Position numbers and translations under genes: made by a program. Shown here piece by piece: positions 32,776-44,658 of a stretch of DNA of 64,000 nucleotides. Numbering within the stretch: the first letter of the stretch is position 1; each line of letters starts with the position of its first letter. The notes below the pieces were generated by a model. It was not told the origin of the DNA and searched no databases. It was given only the letters and a program-made list of their open reading frames with translations. Origin of the DNA: Liopterus haemorrhoidalis (lineage: Eukaryota > Arthropoda > Insecta > Coleoptera > Dytiscidae). Location: NCBI GenBank assembly GCA_963971575.1, contig OZ020615.1, positions 65,600,747 through 65,664,746 on the forward strand, in the 5' to 3' direction.

Positions 32776-32951
32776 CCCTCTAAAGAAAATGTTGCAGGAA
32801 CTTTTACAAGTTATCTTGATCTTTGGAAAATTTTCAAAAAGAAATAAATTTTATAATTTTTCAATATTTACAGATACCATTTCTACAGATAAGATTAGAA
32901 AAAGTATTGTATGCACGGTTGTTTTGTGTGTGCATACAATAAATCAATTAT

Positions 32952-33103
32952 TACCGACCGCCACCATATAAGGGAGGTATTGTGATCATAACGATTTTGA
33001 CATTCCGAGATTTCGATGGATCTTCACGAATTTAGGTCCCTACATAACGTTTTCACTATTTTTAGCATGTTGTCTGTCGGTCTATCTGTCCGTTTGTCTG
33101 CTC
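32952..33103 (+). repeat. Truncated GACA-element copy, unit 1
   Basis: TACCGACCGCCACCATATAA through GTTGTCTGTCGG and TGTCCGTTTGTCTG; matches the first 150 bp of 21556-22062 and stops inside the microsatellite. Confidence 0.7.
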
Positions 33104-33635
33104 TGGGACCACTAGTTCTTGACCTCTGCACTATATCTTTAGGGATGAATTTAAATATCGTTCATCAATAATATATGTATTAATGCAAATTTTAAAAAAT
33201 TACAGAAAATTCTAAATTCTGTATTATTATATTGAAGATAATAGCTGTATTTTTGCCCAGATAGGTGCCTTTTGCGTCTCGTGCGTCTCGTGCGTCTCTA
33301 GGGGTTCTAGTTCTTGACATCAGCACTACAATTTGAGCAATTAATACTATAAATCTATATATATAAATTCGGAGGCTCCGTTTGTACATTATTATTTTTT
33401 TAGTATTTTTACTTTGGTAGCTTAGACCATTTTGACCATTTTTATAATTTTTGTCTGTCTGTGCAGATTGAAATATTGAAAGGTATTTCGAACTCTCCAA
33501 GTAATTTGTCTTTATTTTATACCCCATAATTAACCTTTTGTGTTACTTATTTTAGGGCATATTTAAAGATCAGAGCCCCCTGTAGACCTTTTATTTATTG
33601 TTGTTCGCACTGCCACGTATTTTGAAAATTACTTT

Positions 33636-33895
33636 AGAAGCATTGACGTCCGCATTAGGGTCACTCGAAAATATTTTTTCTGGAATAGTTAAGGGTAGAT
33701 TCATTTTTAACTGCACCTATAGGGTTTCGTAGGTATGAATAAATACACCCGAATTTTAAAAATTACTGCGTCTTGTCTTTAGAGGCATTTACGCCCACAT
33801 TAGGATCACTCGAAACTATTTTTTCTGGAATAGTTAAGAGTAGATTAATTTTCAACTGCACCCATCAGGTTTCGTAGGTATGTTAAAATACTCTT
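33636..33895 (+). repeat. Two ~145-bp tandem copies, unit 1
   Basis: Both contain GGAATAGTTAAG and AACTGCACC, separated by about 145 bp, and end in GGTTTCGTAGGTATG. Equivalent copies are at about 40620-40880. Confidence 0.75.
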
Positions 33896-35209
33896 GTACC
33901 GTCAATCAAGTGTCCTATTTGGTAGAAATTGTGGCCAAACGACTGGTCCTAGAGAATTAAAATTTATATGTCTTCCTGAGGGGTTGGTTTAAAATTTGGA
34001 ATAATGTACATAACTGTTATATGCTGGGAATGTTTTATTAGATTATTTTTTCGAAAATTATCAAGTTTCCAGGGTTTTACTAAGAAAACCTTATACTGTC
34101 TGTCTGTTTTCCGTTTAGAGGGTTTGCCTCAATTTATTAAAAATGAGATGTTTTTTTGCTATGTTTGACTTGTTGGATTATCAGTCCTATGATGATTTTA
34201 AGTGTTTTTGAAATTATATTAAGAAATTGAAAAAATCAAGGGCCCGGTTTTTTCAAATCTTAATGTAGTTATATCAGTTTTTATTTACAAAAAGAATTTG
34301 TATAATTTCAGAAATCTCATTTTTGATATTTTTGTTTTTTCAAAAAAAAAATTACAGTTAATTTTTTAAATAATTTATTTAAAAACTATATTGAAAGATT
34401 GTGAACAAAAAACCCTTATACAGTCACTCATATGTCTGTCTGTTTGTACAATAGAAATTGTTGCTGTAAACTGTTTGACCTACCGAGTTGAAATTTGGCA
34501 TGCATTTTATTATCCACATAATTACTGAAAAATACATACTTGTAATTTTCGAAAAAACATTTTGAATAGTGAAAATAAAAGGTCTTGAGGCGTTGATTAA
34601 GGAACAAGTTCAATTTTTAAATTCATTCTTTTGGCACATTTTTTCCAAAATCTTTTTCGGATACAAATATTTTAATAACTAATATTAATAATTTTATATA
34701 TATATATATATCCCTTATTTTAATATTGTATATATTTGGGGAGCTTTGGGGGGCTACCTCGCTTATCATTCCAGCTAGTGTATATCTAAAAGTGGGTCAT
34801 CAAAAGGAAGTTCTAGCCATTTGCTGAACTTTTTCACTTACTAAATATCTGCGAAATCCTAACATGTGTACAATTTCACAATTGGTATTTTTTTGAGGTC
34901 TCGATATATACGTATATATATATGTAGGTAAAGCTAACAGCCCTCTGGGGCGGTTCGTGACAAATAGGGTAATTTGGACGCTTATTAATTTTGATTAAGG
35001 CCCTATGTTCGGAGTTAGTAAGTGAAGTAATGGGTTTTACGTGAAATATGGCCCATTTCGCAAATATTACGGGAACAAATTGATATTTAGACTGATTGCT
35101 CCTGATTTCATTACATTTTGGGTTGAACGATTAATAAAATTAATATTATTTTTTTATATAGACAAACTGACATTTCAAAACGTTTTTACTCAAAATTAAA
35201 TTAAAGATA

Positions 35210-35362
35210 GCCGACCGGCGTAGCGTAGTGGTAACACATGTGGTCTGCATTGCGAAGGTCTCGGGTTCGAATCCGGTTCAGGCATAGAATTTTTCACAAA
35301 TAATGTCCTGGCTAATTGCCACAGAGGCAAAGGCCATTTAATTAAAAATAAAAAAAAAATTA
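35210..35362 (+). mobile_element. tRNA-derived SINE, unit 1
   Basis: GCCGACCGGCGTAGCGTAGT head; A box TAGCGTAGTGGT at 35221-35232; B box GGTTCGAATCC at 35264-35274, followed by GGTTCAGGCA. The tRNA-unrelated body CCTGGCTAATTGCC...GCAAAGGCCATTTA and an A-rich tail follow. Head and body both recur at 9945-10111 in the opposite orientation with divergence, as expected for independently inserted copies. A-box to B-box spacing is normal for RNA polymerase III promoters. Confidence 0.85.
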
Positions 35363-35674
35363 AAGAATAATTTTCTTAAATTTATTTTTTGGTCTAAAAA
35401 ATATTTTTTATTTTTCTTATTTCTCGGCGCTAATTATAATTTGTTAATTTTTAACCCTTTTTGCCTCTTTTAGAAAATGTTTTTAAAATAAATTATTTTT
35501 ACAAATTTCGACCAACGGGATTTCTTCGCATATCGCCAGAGTTTGGGTTGCGGCCGATTTCTGGGTATAAAGCTCCCTTGACCTTCTCTGAGAAGGTTAC
35601 AGGTGAACGTCTCGTCTGCGTGGAACACGTTTCGGGCAAACATGGACGGTACCGGCGGAAATAAAAACATTTTT

Positions 35675-35832
35675 AATAATAATAAATTAGTGCGGCCCTT
35701 GAGAACATGGTTTGTTTTCGGGTCGTCCTCGACTGCGCCCAACTCCCTTCAGGGGTGGGTATTCCCAGCACTCACTGAGTGCTGTGGAAGACACTTATGG
35801 CAATTTTTTTTAAATAATAATAATAAATTAGC
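35675..35832 (+). repeat. (TAA)n-flanked GTGCTGTGG element, unit 1
   Basis: AATAATAATAAA, then GTGCGGCCCTTGAGAACATG, the CTGCGCCCAACTCCC and GAGTGCTGTGGAAG core, and again TAATAATAATAAATTAG. Directly after it a second head GCGCCGCCCCTAAGAACG begins, as if one copy inserted in the TAA tail of another. Overlapping ORFs (67-90 aa) are repeat-derived. Confidence 0.65.
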
Positions 35833-36376
35833 GCCGCCCCTAAGAACGTTTGTTCTCGGATCATGGTAACTGCACCCCAGAAATATAATAGGAATTGAGG
35901 AGAAATCAAGGGGAGATGTAGGAGAAATTAAGAAGAGATAAAAAAGTTAAAGGAAGAGTAGGAAAAATGAAAGTGAGTTGTAAGAAAGATAGTGGAGAGA
36001 TGCAGAAGAATTGCAGGAGAGGAACAGGAGTGAAAGAGGAGTGGACAGACAATATACCCCTAAGGATATGGACGGTTCACGGATCATCCCATCTGCGCCC
36101 AACTCCCTTCAGGGGTGGGTATTCCCAGCACTCTCTGAGTGCTGTGGAAAACACTTATGGCAATTTTCAAAAAACTAATAATAATGTTTCCAACGCTTAG
36201 GTGACATCTAATTGCAAAGAAAACCAACACATTGATTTTTAAATAATTTAAATTGATAGTGGAGAATTGGAGCAGCGAATCCTGATGGTTAAAAAAATAA
36301 AATTGTTTTAAACAGTTTCAAAGTTAAAAGATGTCTACAAAAAAATGTGATCTAGTCATTCAGAAGGACTGTTTGA

Positions 36377-36544
36377 TTGAATATTCGTCAATCAGTGGGA
36401 AGACCTCGCCAGAGATTGAGAAACCAGCTAACCGAAAATTTAACAAGTTCTGATTTACAAGACACATGGAAAGCCCTGACAAACAGATCAAGATGGAGGA
36501 CTAATGTGAGTCAATCCGAATGGAGTATAGTACAAGAGGTCTAG
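36377..36544 (+). pseudogene. LINE reverse-transcriptase C-terminal remnant, unit 2
   Basis: Same 55-codon fragment as 29700-29867, ending TAG at 36544, with no visible change in the reading frame. Confidence 0.65.
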
Positions 36545-37368
36545 AAACAACTTTAAATAATTTTAATAATTCGAAAATTTATTGAAAAAATTATTTAATT
36601 GATCTGTTTATACAGGGGTAATAGGAGCCGTAGAAACTGCACGATACCATGGATTTTATTTAGTATACTAGAGGTCTAGAAACAACTTAATTTTAAGAAT
36701 TCAAAGCTTTATTGAATTTTTTGATTTATCGAAAAAATTATTTTATTGAGCTGTTTATACAGGGGTAATAGGAGACGTAGAAACGTGTGAACGTCACGAT
36801 ACTGTGGATTTTATTTAGTCTAGAGGTCTAGAAACAACTTGATTTCAAGAATTCAAAGATTTATTGAATTTTTTGATTTATCGAAAAAATTACTTAATTG
36901 GCCTGTTTATATAGAGGTAATAGGAGAGGTGGAAACGTCACGATACCGTGTATTTTATTTATTATTCTAGAGGTCTAGAAACAACTTAATTTTAAGAATT
37001 GAAAGATTTATTGAAATTATTGATTTATCGAAAAAATTATTTTATCTACCTATTTTTACAGGGGTAATAGGAGCAGTGGACACGTCACGATACCGTGGGT
37101 TTTATTTAGTATACTAGAGGTCAAGAAACAACTTAATTTTAAGAATTTAAAGATTTATTGAAATTTTTGATTTATCGAAAAAATTATTTTATCTACCTGT
37201 TTATACAGGGGTAATAGGAGTGGTGGAAACGTCACGGTACCGTGGATTTTATTTAGTATACTAGAGGTCTAGACACAACTTAATTTTAAGAATTCAAAGA
37301 TTTATTGAATTTTTTGATTTATCGAAAAAATTATTTAATTTACCTGTTTATACAGGGGCAATAAAATT
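36534..37368 (+). repeat. Six tandem copies of the ~145-bp repeat, unit 2
   Basis: Counterpart of 29855-30690 with the same six-unit order; only point differences (for example GGTCAAGAAACAAC near 37120). Confidence 0.88.
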
Positions 37369-37470
37369 CACACTTTATACCATTTTTTTATTTTAACGCA
37401 ATTTTCATTATATACTAGCTGGAATGCCCGTTGTGTACAAACGAACTAATTAGTATAGATATAATTTTTT

Positions 37471-37797
37471 GTCGCACACCCTGTTTCTTAAAAGAATTGA
37501 TCCAAAAATCTAAAAAGTATTTTATTGGTACCTGCGAAACCCTAAATTCAGTCAGTTTTTTATTAAAACATTTTTTTTTTTTTATTTTTTTTTTTATTGT
37601 TTCTATTTTATATTAGTGTTTGTTTGGTTTTGATATTGTCAATATTTTGTTACTCGCTTTGTTTTCCTTGCGTCTTAAGTTTCTCGCGAATCTACGTGTG
37701 AAGTCAAGAGGGGAGGAGAGTAGGACGTATTAAAGAGGATTAAGTAGCAAGAATAATTTCCAGAATTCTACAGGAAATTTTACCTGGCAAATATTAG
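37471..37797 (+). other. 327-bp segment present in units 2 and 3, absent from unit 1
   Basis: Begins GCACACCCTGTTTCTTAAAA and ends TGGCAAATATTAG. In unit 1 the flanking ATATAATTTTTTGT joins directly to TGAAATTCGATC. No terminal repeats, so a deletion in unit 1 is as likely as an insertion in the ancestor of units 2 and 3. Confidence 0.75.
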
Positions 37798-38908
37798 AAA
37801 TTCGATCTTTACGAAAATTCGATAGGAATTTTATATTATTTTTTTTTTGTAGTTTTTAAATTTGTCTAACTTGAAGAGAAAGCTTTTTCTGTCCTTTGCC
37901 CCACTTGGTAAAATTTTCGATTTGGTTTAGTTTTTTAAAATATGTATTTCAAAAACGTTTTCAATTCCGAAAAAAATAAAAAAAATTATCCCTGACAAGT
38001 AATTATTTTTAGTAGATATTATTTTGATGTAGTGCTGGAGGTCAATTTGAAATCAAGAGAAAGGTCATTTTTCTGCCCTATGCCTTACTTGGTGACAGTT
38101 TTGGTTTGGTTTAGAGGCGTTTTAAAATATGGCTACCAAAGACGTTCTATATTCCGAAAAAATATTTTTTCGTCAAGTACTTATCATTTTTAGTTGAAAT
38201 TATTTTCATGTAGTGCTGGAAGTCAAGAACAGAATATCTCATAACCCTATGCACCTCTTAAAAGTTCTATTATTTCTAAATTAAATTATAAAAAAATTTT
38301 AACGATTTTTTAGTTATAATAAATTTAAATTTGTCCCTTATCAATAAATATTTGCGGTTTTCATACAGTGCTGGAGGTCAAGCACGTACATTTATTCAAC
38401 CCTATGTGCCACTTAAGAGTTTAATTTCTATTTAATAATTATATAATAAAATTCAGAATGTGTTTAGTTTGTTTGATCCTTTGTGATGTTATTTTTGGAA
38501 ATAAGCCCTTGTTAGAAGCTTAAAATGTCCTTTACGATCTTTGATATTCGGGGAAAACATATAAGTACATTTCCAAAGATTGCGGCTGCTTTGACACGAT
38601 TTTTTTTTTTTTTCAAGAAATGGTTTCTGGTAAAGTCATGAAAGTCATGAAAGACTAGAAAGGTGAATTAATTCTAAAACTGTGGTTTAGAGCCTTCTTG
38701 TTTTTTTTTTTTAGAATGAATATTATTTACATTCGTAGATGGTAGTCTATTTGCACTAATAAGCTCGGGTCCGATTTTCTTTATTGTGTTTTTTTGGTCT
38801 TTAACATATAGTTTTGGAACTTTGTTTTAAAAATTAATTTCGCATCTCAGGGCTTTTTTTGTCATCTGTGGACCAGAGTTTAATTCTAGTTTACTTCGTC
38901 TTGCTTTA

Positions 38909-38977
38909 AGCTATAGTGACACCATGGTAAAACTGTTACCTAAGGAGTAAAGCGGGTTCGAAACCCGATGGCTAGTG
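38909..38977 (+). mobile_element. tRNA-like element with B box, unit 2
   Basis: Same as 31909-31977. Confidence 0.45.
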
Positions 38978-39373
38978 ATTAACTTTTATATGTAAATCAA
39001 ATTTGACTTGGCTTCGATTAACTAAAATGAGATTTTTTTAGGGATAATAGGGTTGAAAGACAGATTTTATAAAGAAGTGGGTTAAGATATATTACCCAAC
39101 GCACCACTTAGGTGTTGGGAACCTATATTATGAGTTTGGAAAATTATGGGACCGGTTTTTCAAATTCGTAATGTCAAATAATAAAAGAGTTTTAGTTTTA
39201 AAAATCTCATTTATTTTTTATTTGATAATTTTTATGGATACTTTAGCTATGTATAATCCATTAACAATGTTTTCTCATCTGACTAGGCCATGGTATTTTT
39301 TAAGTTTGTTATTAAATATATTGAATAAATATTTGTTATAGAAAGTCACATGATAATTTTGTAATTAAAATTT

Positions 39374-39541
39374 TATAGGCTACTTCAAACGTTTAAGCGG
39401 AACTTAATGGAATTTTCATTTTCCTGAGTTGTCATGAGCTCTCTTTTTAAGGTTTGAAGTGGGCTTTTGCTAAACAAAACTTCACTTAATTTTTAAAAAT
39501 TACTAAATTTAAATCTTCCGCTTAAACCACAGAAACTATAG
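39374..39541 (+). mobile_element. GTTTAAGCGG-family MITE, unit 2
   Basis: Same 168-bp element as 32374-32541. Confidence 0.72.
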
Positions 39542-39730
39542 TTTTTTTATTTTCACATGTCTAGTTGTATTTCGTGGTTACTAACTAAAATGCCCCCCCC
39601 CAACATGGCCTATTGAGATGAGGAAACATCTTGAATGGATTCTATAAGTCGTTAGTATCTGGTTACAGTTTTTTATTTAATTTTGAGAAACATGTTTTTT
39701 AAAAAGGTGTCTAATTATGGAGCCGCTATA

Positions 39731-39775
39731 GCAGGGGTGGGAATCTTTCGGAAACAAAGAGCCATTCCAAATAAA
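39731..39775 (+). mobile_element. hAT-like 5' terminus fragment, unit 2
   Basis: Same as 32731-32775. Confidence 0.45.
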
Positions 39776-39951
39776 CCCTCTAAAGAAAATTTTGCAGCAA
39801 CTTTTACAAGTTATCTTGATCTTTGGAAAATTTTCAAAAAGAAATAAATTTTATAATTTTTCAATATTTACAGATACCATTTCTACAGATAAGATTAGAA
39901 AAAGTATTGTATGCACGGTTGTTTTGTGTGTGCATACAATAAATCAATTAT

Positions 39952-40103
39952 TACCGACCGCCACCATATAAGGGAGGTATTGTGATCATAACGATTTTGA
40001 CATTCCGAGATTTCGATGGATCTTCACCAATTTAGGTCCCTACATAACGTTTTCACTATTTTTAGCATGTTGTCTGTCGGTCTATCTGTCCGTTTGTCTG
40101 CTC
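39952..40103 (+). repeat. Truncated GACA-element copy, unit 2
   Basis: Same as 32952-33103. Confidence 0.7.
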
Positions 40104-41029
40104 TGGGACCACTAGTTCTTGACCTCTGCACTATATCTTTAGGGATGAATTTAAATATCGTTCATCAATAATGTATGTATTAATGCAAATTTTAAAAAAT
40201 TACAGAAAATTCTAAATTCTGTATTATTATATTGAAGATAATAGCTGTATTTTTGCCCAGATAGGTGCCTTTTGCGTCTCGTGCGTCTCTAGGGGTTCTA
40301 GTTCTTGACATCAGCACTATAATTTGAGCAATTAATACTATAAATCTATATATATAAATTCGGAGGCTCCGTTTGTACATTATTATTTTTTTAGTATTTT
40401 TACTTTGGTAGCTTAGACCATTTTGACCATTTTTATAATTTTTGTCTGTCTGTGCAGATTGAAATATTGAAAGGTATTTCGAACTCTCCAAGTAATTTGT
40501 CTTTATTTTATACCCCATAATTAACCTTTTGTGTTACTTATTTTAGGGCATATTTAAAGATCAGAGTCCCCTGTAGACCTTTTATTTATTGTTGTTCGCA
40601 CTGCCTCGTATTTTGAAAATTACTTTAGAAGCATTGACGTCCGCATTAGGGTCACTCGAAAATATTTTTTCTGGAATAGTTAAGGGTAGATTCATTTTTA
40701 ACTGCACCTATAGGGTTTCGTAGGTATGAATAAATACACCCGGATTTTAAAAATTACTGCGTCTTGTCTTTAGAGGCATTTACGCCCACATTAGGATCAC
40801 TCGAAACTATTTTTTCTGGAATAGTTAAGAGTAGATTAATTTTCAACTGCACCCATCAGGTTTCGTAGGTATGTTAAAATACTCTTTCAAGTGTCCTATT
40901 TGGTAGAAATTGTGGCCAAACGACTGGACCTAGAGAATTAAAATTTATATGTCTTCCTGAGGGGTTGGTTTAAAATTTGGAATAATGTACATAACTGTTA
41001 TATGCTGGGAATGTTTTATTAGATTATTT

Positions 41030-41395
41030 TTTCGAAAATTATCAAATTTTCATGGTATGACTAAGAAAACCTTATACTGTCTGTCTGTTAGTGAGTTTTT
41101 AGGGGTTGGCTTAAAAGTCTGAAAAATTCAGAATAATTCACATAACAGGGATATGCTCGGAATTTTTTCTATTGGATTATTTTTTCGAAAATTACCAAGT
41201 TTCCAGGGTTTTATTAAGAAAACCTTATACTGTCTGTCTGTTAGTGAGTTTTTAGGTGTTGGCTTAAAAGTCTGAAAAATTCAGAATAATTCACATAACC
41301 GGGATATGCTCGGAATTTTTTTTTATTAGATTATTTTTTCTAATATTACCAAGTTTCCAGGGTTTTACTAAGAAAACCTTATACTGTCTGTCTGT
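41030..41395 (+). repeat. Local 153-bp amplification in unit 2
   Basis: CTGTCTGTCTGTTAGTGAG-type blocks at 41077 and 41230 and a final CTGTCTGTCTGTTTTCC at 41384, each followed by GGTTGGCTTAAAAGTCTG and CATAAC-GGGATATGCTCGG. Unit 1 has a single equivalent near 34100; unit 3 keeps two blocks after its deletion. Confidence 0.85.
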
Positions 41396-42498
41396 TTTCC
41401 GTTTAGAGGGTTTGCCTCAATTTATTAAAAATGAGATGTTTTTTTGCTATGTTTGACTTGTTGGATTATCAGTCCTATGATGATTTTAAGTGTTTTTGAA
41501 ATTATATTAAGAAATTGAAAAAATCAAGGGCCCGGTTTTTTCAAATCTTAATGTAGTTATATCAGTTTTTATTTACAAAAAGAATTTGTATAATTTCAGA
41601 AATCTCATTTTTGATATTTTTGTTTTTTCAAAAAAAAAATTACAGTTAATTTTTTAAATAATTTATTTAAAAACTATATTGAAAGATTGTGAACAAAAAA
41701 CCCTTATACAGTCACTCATATGTCTGTCTGTTTGTACAATAGAAATTGTTGCTGTAAACTGTTTGACCTACCGAGTTGAAATTTGGCATGCATTTTATTA
41801 TCCACATAATTACTGAAAAATACATACTTGTAATTTTCGAAAAAACATTTTGAATAGTGAAAATAAAAGGTCTTGAGGCGTCGATTAAGGAACAAGTTCA
41901 ATTTTTAAATTCATTCTTTTGGCACATTTTTTCCAAAATCTTTTTCGGATACAAATATTTTAATAACTAATATTAATAATTTTATATATATATATATATA
42001 TCCCTTATTTTAATAATGTATATATTTGGGGAGCTTTGGGGGGCTACCTCGCTTATCATTCCAGCTAGTGTATATCTAAAAGTGGGTCATCAAAAGGAAG
42101 TTCTAGCCATTTGCTGAACTTTTTCACTTACTAAATATCTGCGAAATCCTAACATGTGTACAATTTCACAATTGGTATTTTTTTGAGGTCTCGATATATA
42201 CGTATATATATATGTAGGTAAAGCTAACAGCCCTCTGGGGCGGTTCGTGACAAATAGGGTAATTTGGACGCTTATTAATTTTGATTAAGGCCCTATGTTC
42301 GGAGTTAGTAAGTGAAGTAATGGGTTTTACGTGAAATATGGTCCATTTCGCAAATATTACGGGAACAAATTGATATTTAGACTGATTGCTCCTGATTTCA
42401 TTACATTTTGGGTTGAACGATTAATAAAATTAATATTATTTTTTTATATAGACAAACTGACATTTCAAAACGTTTTACTCAAAATTAAATTAAAGATA

Positions 42499-42650
42499 GC
42501 CGACCGGCGTAGCGTAGTGGTAACACATGTGGTCTGCATTGCGAAGGTCTCGGGTTCGAATCCGGTTCAGGCATGGAATTTTTCACAAATAATGTCCTGG
42601 CTAATTGCCACAGAGGCAAAGGCCATTTAATTAAAAATAAAAAAAAAATT
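42499..42650 (+). mobile_element. tRNA-derived SINE, unit 2
   Basis: Same SINE as 35210-35362, with GGCATGGAATTT in place of GGCATAGAATTT after the head. Confidence 0.85.
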
Positions 42651-43665
42651 AAAGAATAATTTTCTTAAATTTATTTTTTGGTCTAAAAAATATTTTTTAT
42701 TTTTCTTATTTCTCGGCGCTAATTATAATTTGTTAATTTTTAACCCTTTTTGCCTCTTTTAGAAAATGTTTTTAAAATAAATTATTTTTACAAATTTCGA
42801 CCAACGGGATTTCTTCGCATATCGCCAGAGTTTGGGTTGCGGCCGATTTCTGGGTATAAAGCTCCCTTGACCTTCTCTGAGAAGGTTACAGGTGAACGTC
42901 TCGTCTGCGTGGAACACGTTTCGGGCAAACATGGACGGTACCGGCGGAAATAAAAACATTTTTAATAATAATAAATTAGTGCGGCCCTTGAGAACATGGT
43001 TTGTTTTCGGGTCGTCCTCGACTGCGCCCAACTCCCTTCAGGGGTGGGTATTCCCAGCACTCACTGAGTGCTGTGGAAGACACTTATGGCAATTTTTTTA
43101 AAATAATAATAATAAATTAGCGCCGCCCCTAAGAACGTTTGTTCTCGGATCATGGTAACTGCACCCCAGAAATATAATAGGAATTGAGGAGAAATCAAGG
43201 GGAGATGTAGGAGAAATTAAGAAGAGATAAAAAAGTTAAAGGAAGAGTAGGAAAAATGAAAGTGAGTTGTAAGAAAGATAGTGGAGAGATGCAGAAGAAT
43301 TGCAGGAGAGGAACAGGAGTGAAAGAGGAGTGGACAGACAATATACCCCTAAGGATATGGACGGTTCACGGATCATCCCATCTGCGCCCAACTCCCTTCA
43401 GGGGTGGGTATTCCCAGCACTCTCTGAGTGCTGTGGAAAACACTTATGGCAATTTTCAAAAAACTAATAATAATGTTTCCAACGCTTAGGTGACATCTAA
43501 TTGCAAAGAAAACCAACACATTGATTTTTAAATAATTTAAATTGATAGTGGAGAATTGGAGCAGCGAATCCTGATGGTTAAAAAAATAAAATTGTTTTAA
43601 ACAGTTTCAAAGTTAAAAGATGTCTACAAAAAAATGTGATCTAGTCATTCAGAAGGACTGTTTGA

Positions 43666-43833
43666 TTGAATATTCGTCAATCAGTGGGAAGACCTCGCCA
43701 GAGATTGAGAAACCAGCTAACTGAAAATTTAACAAGTTCTGATTTACAAGACACATGGAAAGCCCTGACAAACAGATCAAGATGGAGGACTAATGTGAGT
43801 CAATCCGAATGGAGTATAGTACAAGAGGTCTAG
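43666..43833 (+). pseudogene. LINE reverse-transcriptase C-terminal remnant, unit 3
   Basis: Same fragment as in units 1 and 2; a silent change (ACC to ACT) in the threonine after the NQL motif is visible. Confidence 0.65.
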
Positions 43834-44658
43834 AAACAACTTTAAATAATTTTAATAATTCGAAAATTTATTGAAAAAATTATTTAATTGATCTGTTTAT
43901 ACAGGGGTAATAGGAGCCGTAGAAACTGCACGATACCATGGATTTTATTTAGTATACTAGAGGTCTAGAAACAACTTAATTTTAAGAATTCAAAGCTTTA
44001 TTGAATTTTTTGATTTATCGAAAAAATTATTTTATTGAGCTGTTTATACAGGGGTAATAGGAGACGTAGAAACGTGTGAACGTCACGATACTGTGGATTT
44101 TATTTAGTCTAGAGGTCTAGAAACAACTTGATTTCAAGAATTCAAAGATTTATTGAATTTTTTGATTTATCGAAAAAATTACTTAATTGGCCTGTTTATA
44201 TAGAGGTAATAGGAGAGGTGGAAACGTCACGATACCGTGTATTTTATTTATTATTCTAGAGGTCTAGAAACAACTTAATTTTAAGAATTGAAAGATTTAT
44301 TGAAATTTTTGATTTATCGAAAAAATTATTTTATCTACCTATTTTTACAGGGGTAATAGGAGCAGTGGACACGTCACGATACCGTGGGTTTTATTTAGTA
44401 TACTAGAGGTCTAGAAACAACTTAATTTTAAGAATTTAAAGATTTATTGAAATTTTTGATTTATCGAAAAAATTATTTTATCTACCTGTTTATACAGGGG
44501 TAATAGGAGTGGTGGAAACGTCACGGTACCGTGGATTTTATTTAGTATACTAGAGGTCTAGAAACAACTTAATTTTAAGAATTCAAAGATTTATTGAATT
44601 TTTTGATTTATCGAAAAAATTATTTAATTTACCTGTTTATACAGGGGCAATAAAATTC
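43823..44658 (+). repeat. Six tandem copies of the ~145-bp repeat, unit 3
   Basis: Counterpart of 29855-30690, same number of units. Confidence 0.88.

Larger units (their letters stand above)
29250..35927 (+). repeat. Large tandem unit 1 (6.7 kb)
   Basis: GTGGACAGAC landmarks at 29363, 36041, 43330 and 49262 define the repeats. Unit 1 contains, in order: GAGTGCTGTGG element, LINE C-terminal remnant, 145-bp repeat (6 copies), 180-bp repeat, tRNA-like element, MITE, hAT-like start, GACA-element fragment, a 145-bp duplication, (TA)n, a tRNA-derived SINE and a (TAA)n-flanked element. Units differ by scattered substitutions and a few large indels. Compared with units 2 and 3 this one lacks about 330 bp after 30794. 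Confidence 0.9.
35928..43216 (+). repeat. Large tandem unit 2 (7.3 kb)
   Basis: Near-identical to unit 1. It has about 330 bp (37471-37797) that unit 1 lacks, and two extra copies of a 153-bp repeat at 41077-41384. Confidence 0.9.

Noticed and set aside
34428..34613. 61-aa minus-strand ORF conserved in the three large units
   Set aside because: It lies in a CCAAATTTCA-type dispersed repeat next to a short TCTG run; no coding signal beyond duplication.
35210..35283. Functional tRNA gene at the SINE head
   Set aside because: The head continues into a conserved non-tRNA body with an A-rich tail, and a diverged copy elsewhere has the same body, so it is a SINE.
35461..35869. Overlapping ORFs (67, 88 and 90 aa) conserved in three units
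   Set aside because: Conservation follows from near-identical tandem units. The frames overlap on both strands and cross (TAA)n tracts and the dispersed GTGCTGTGG element.
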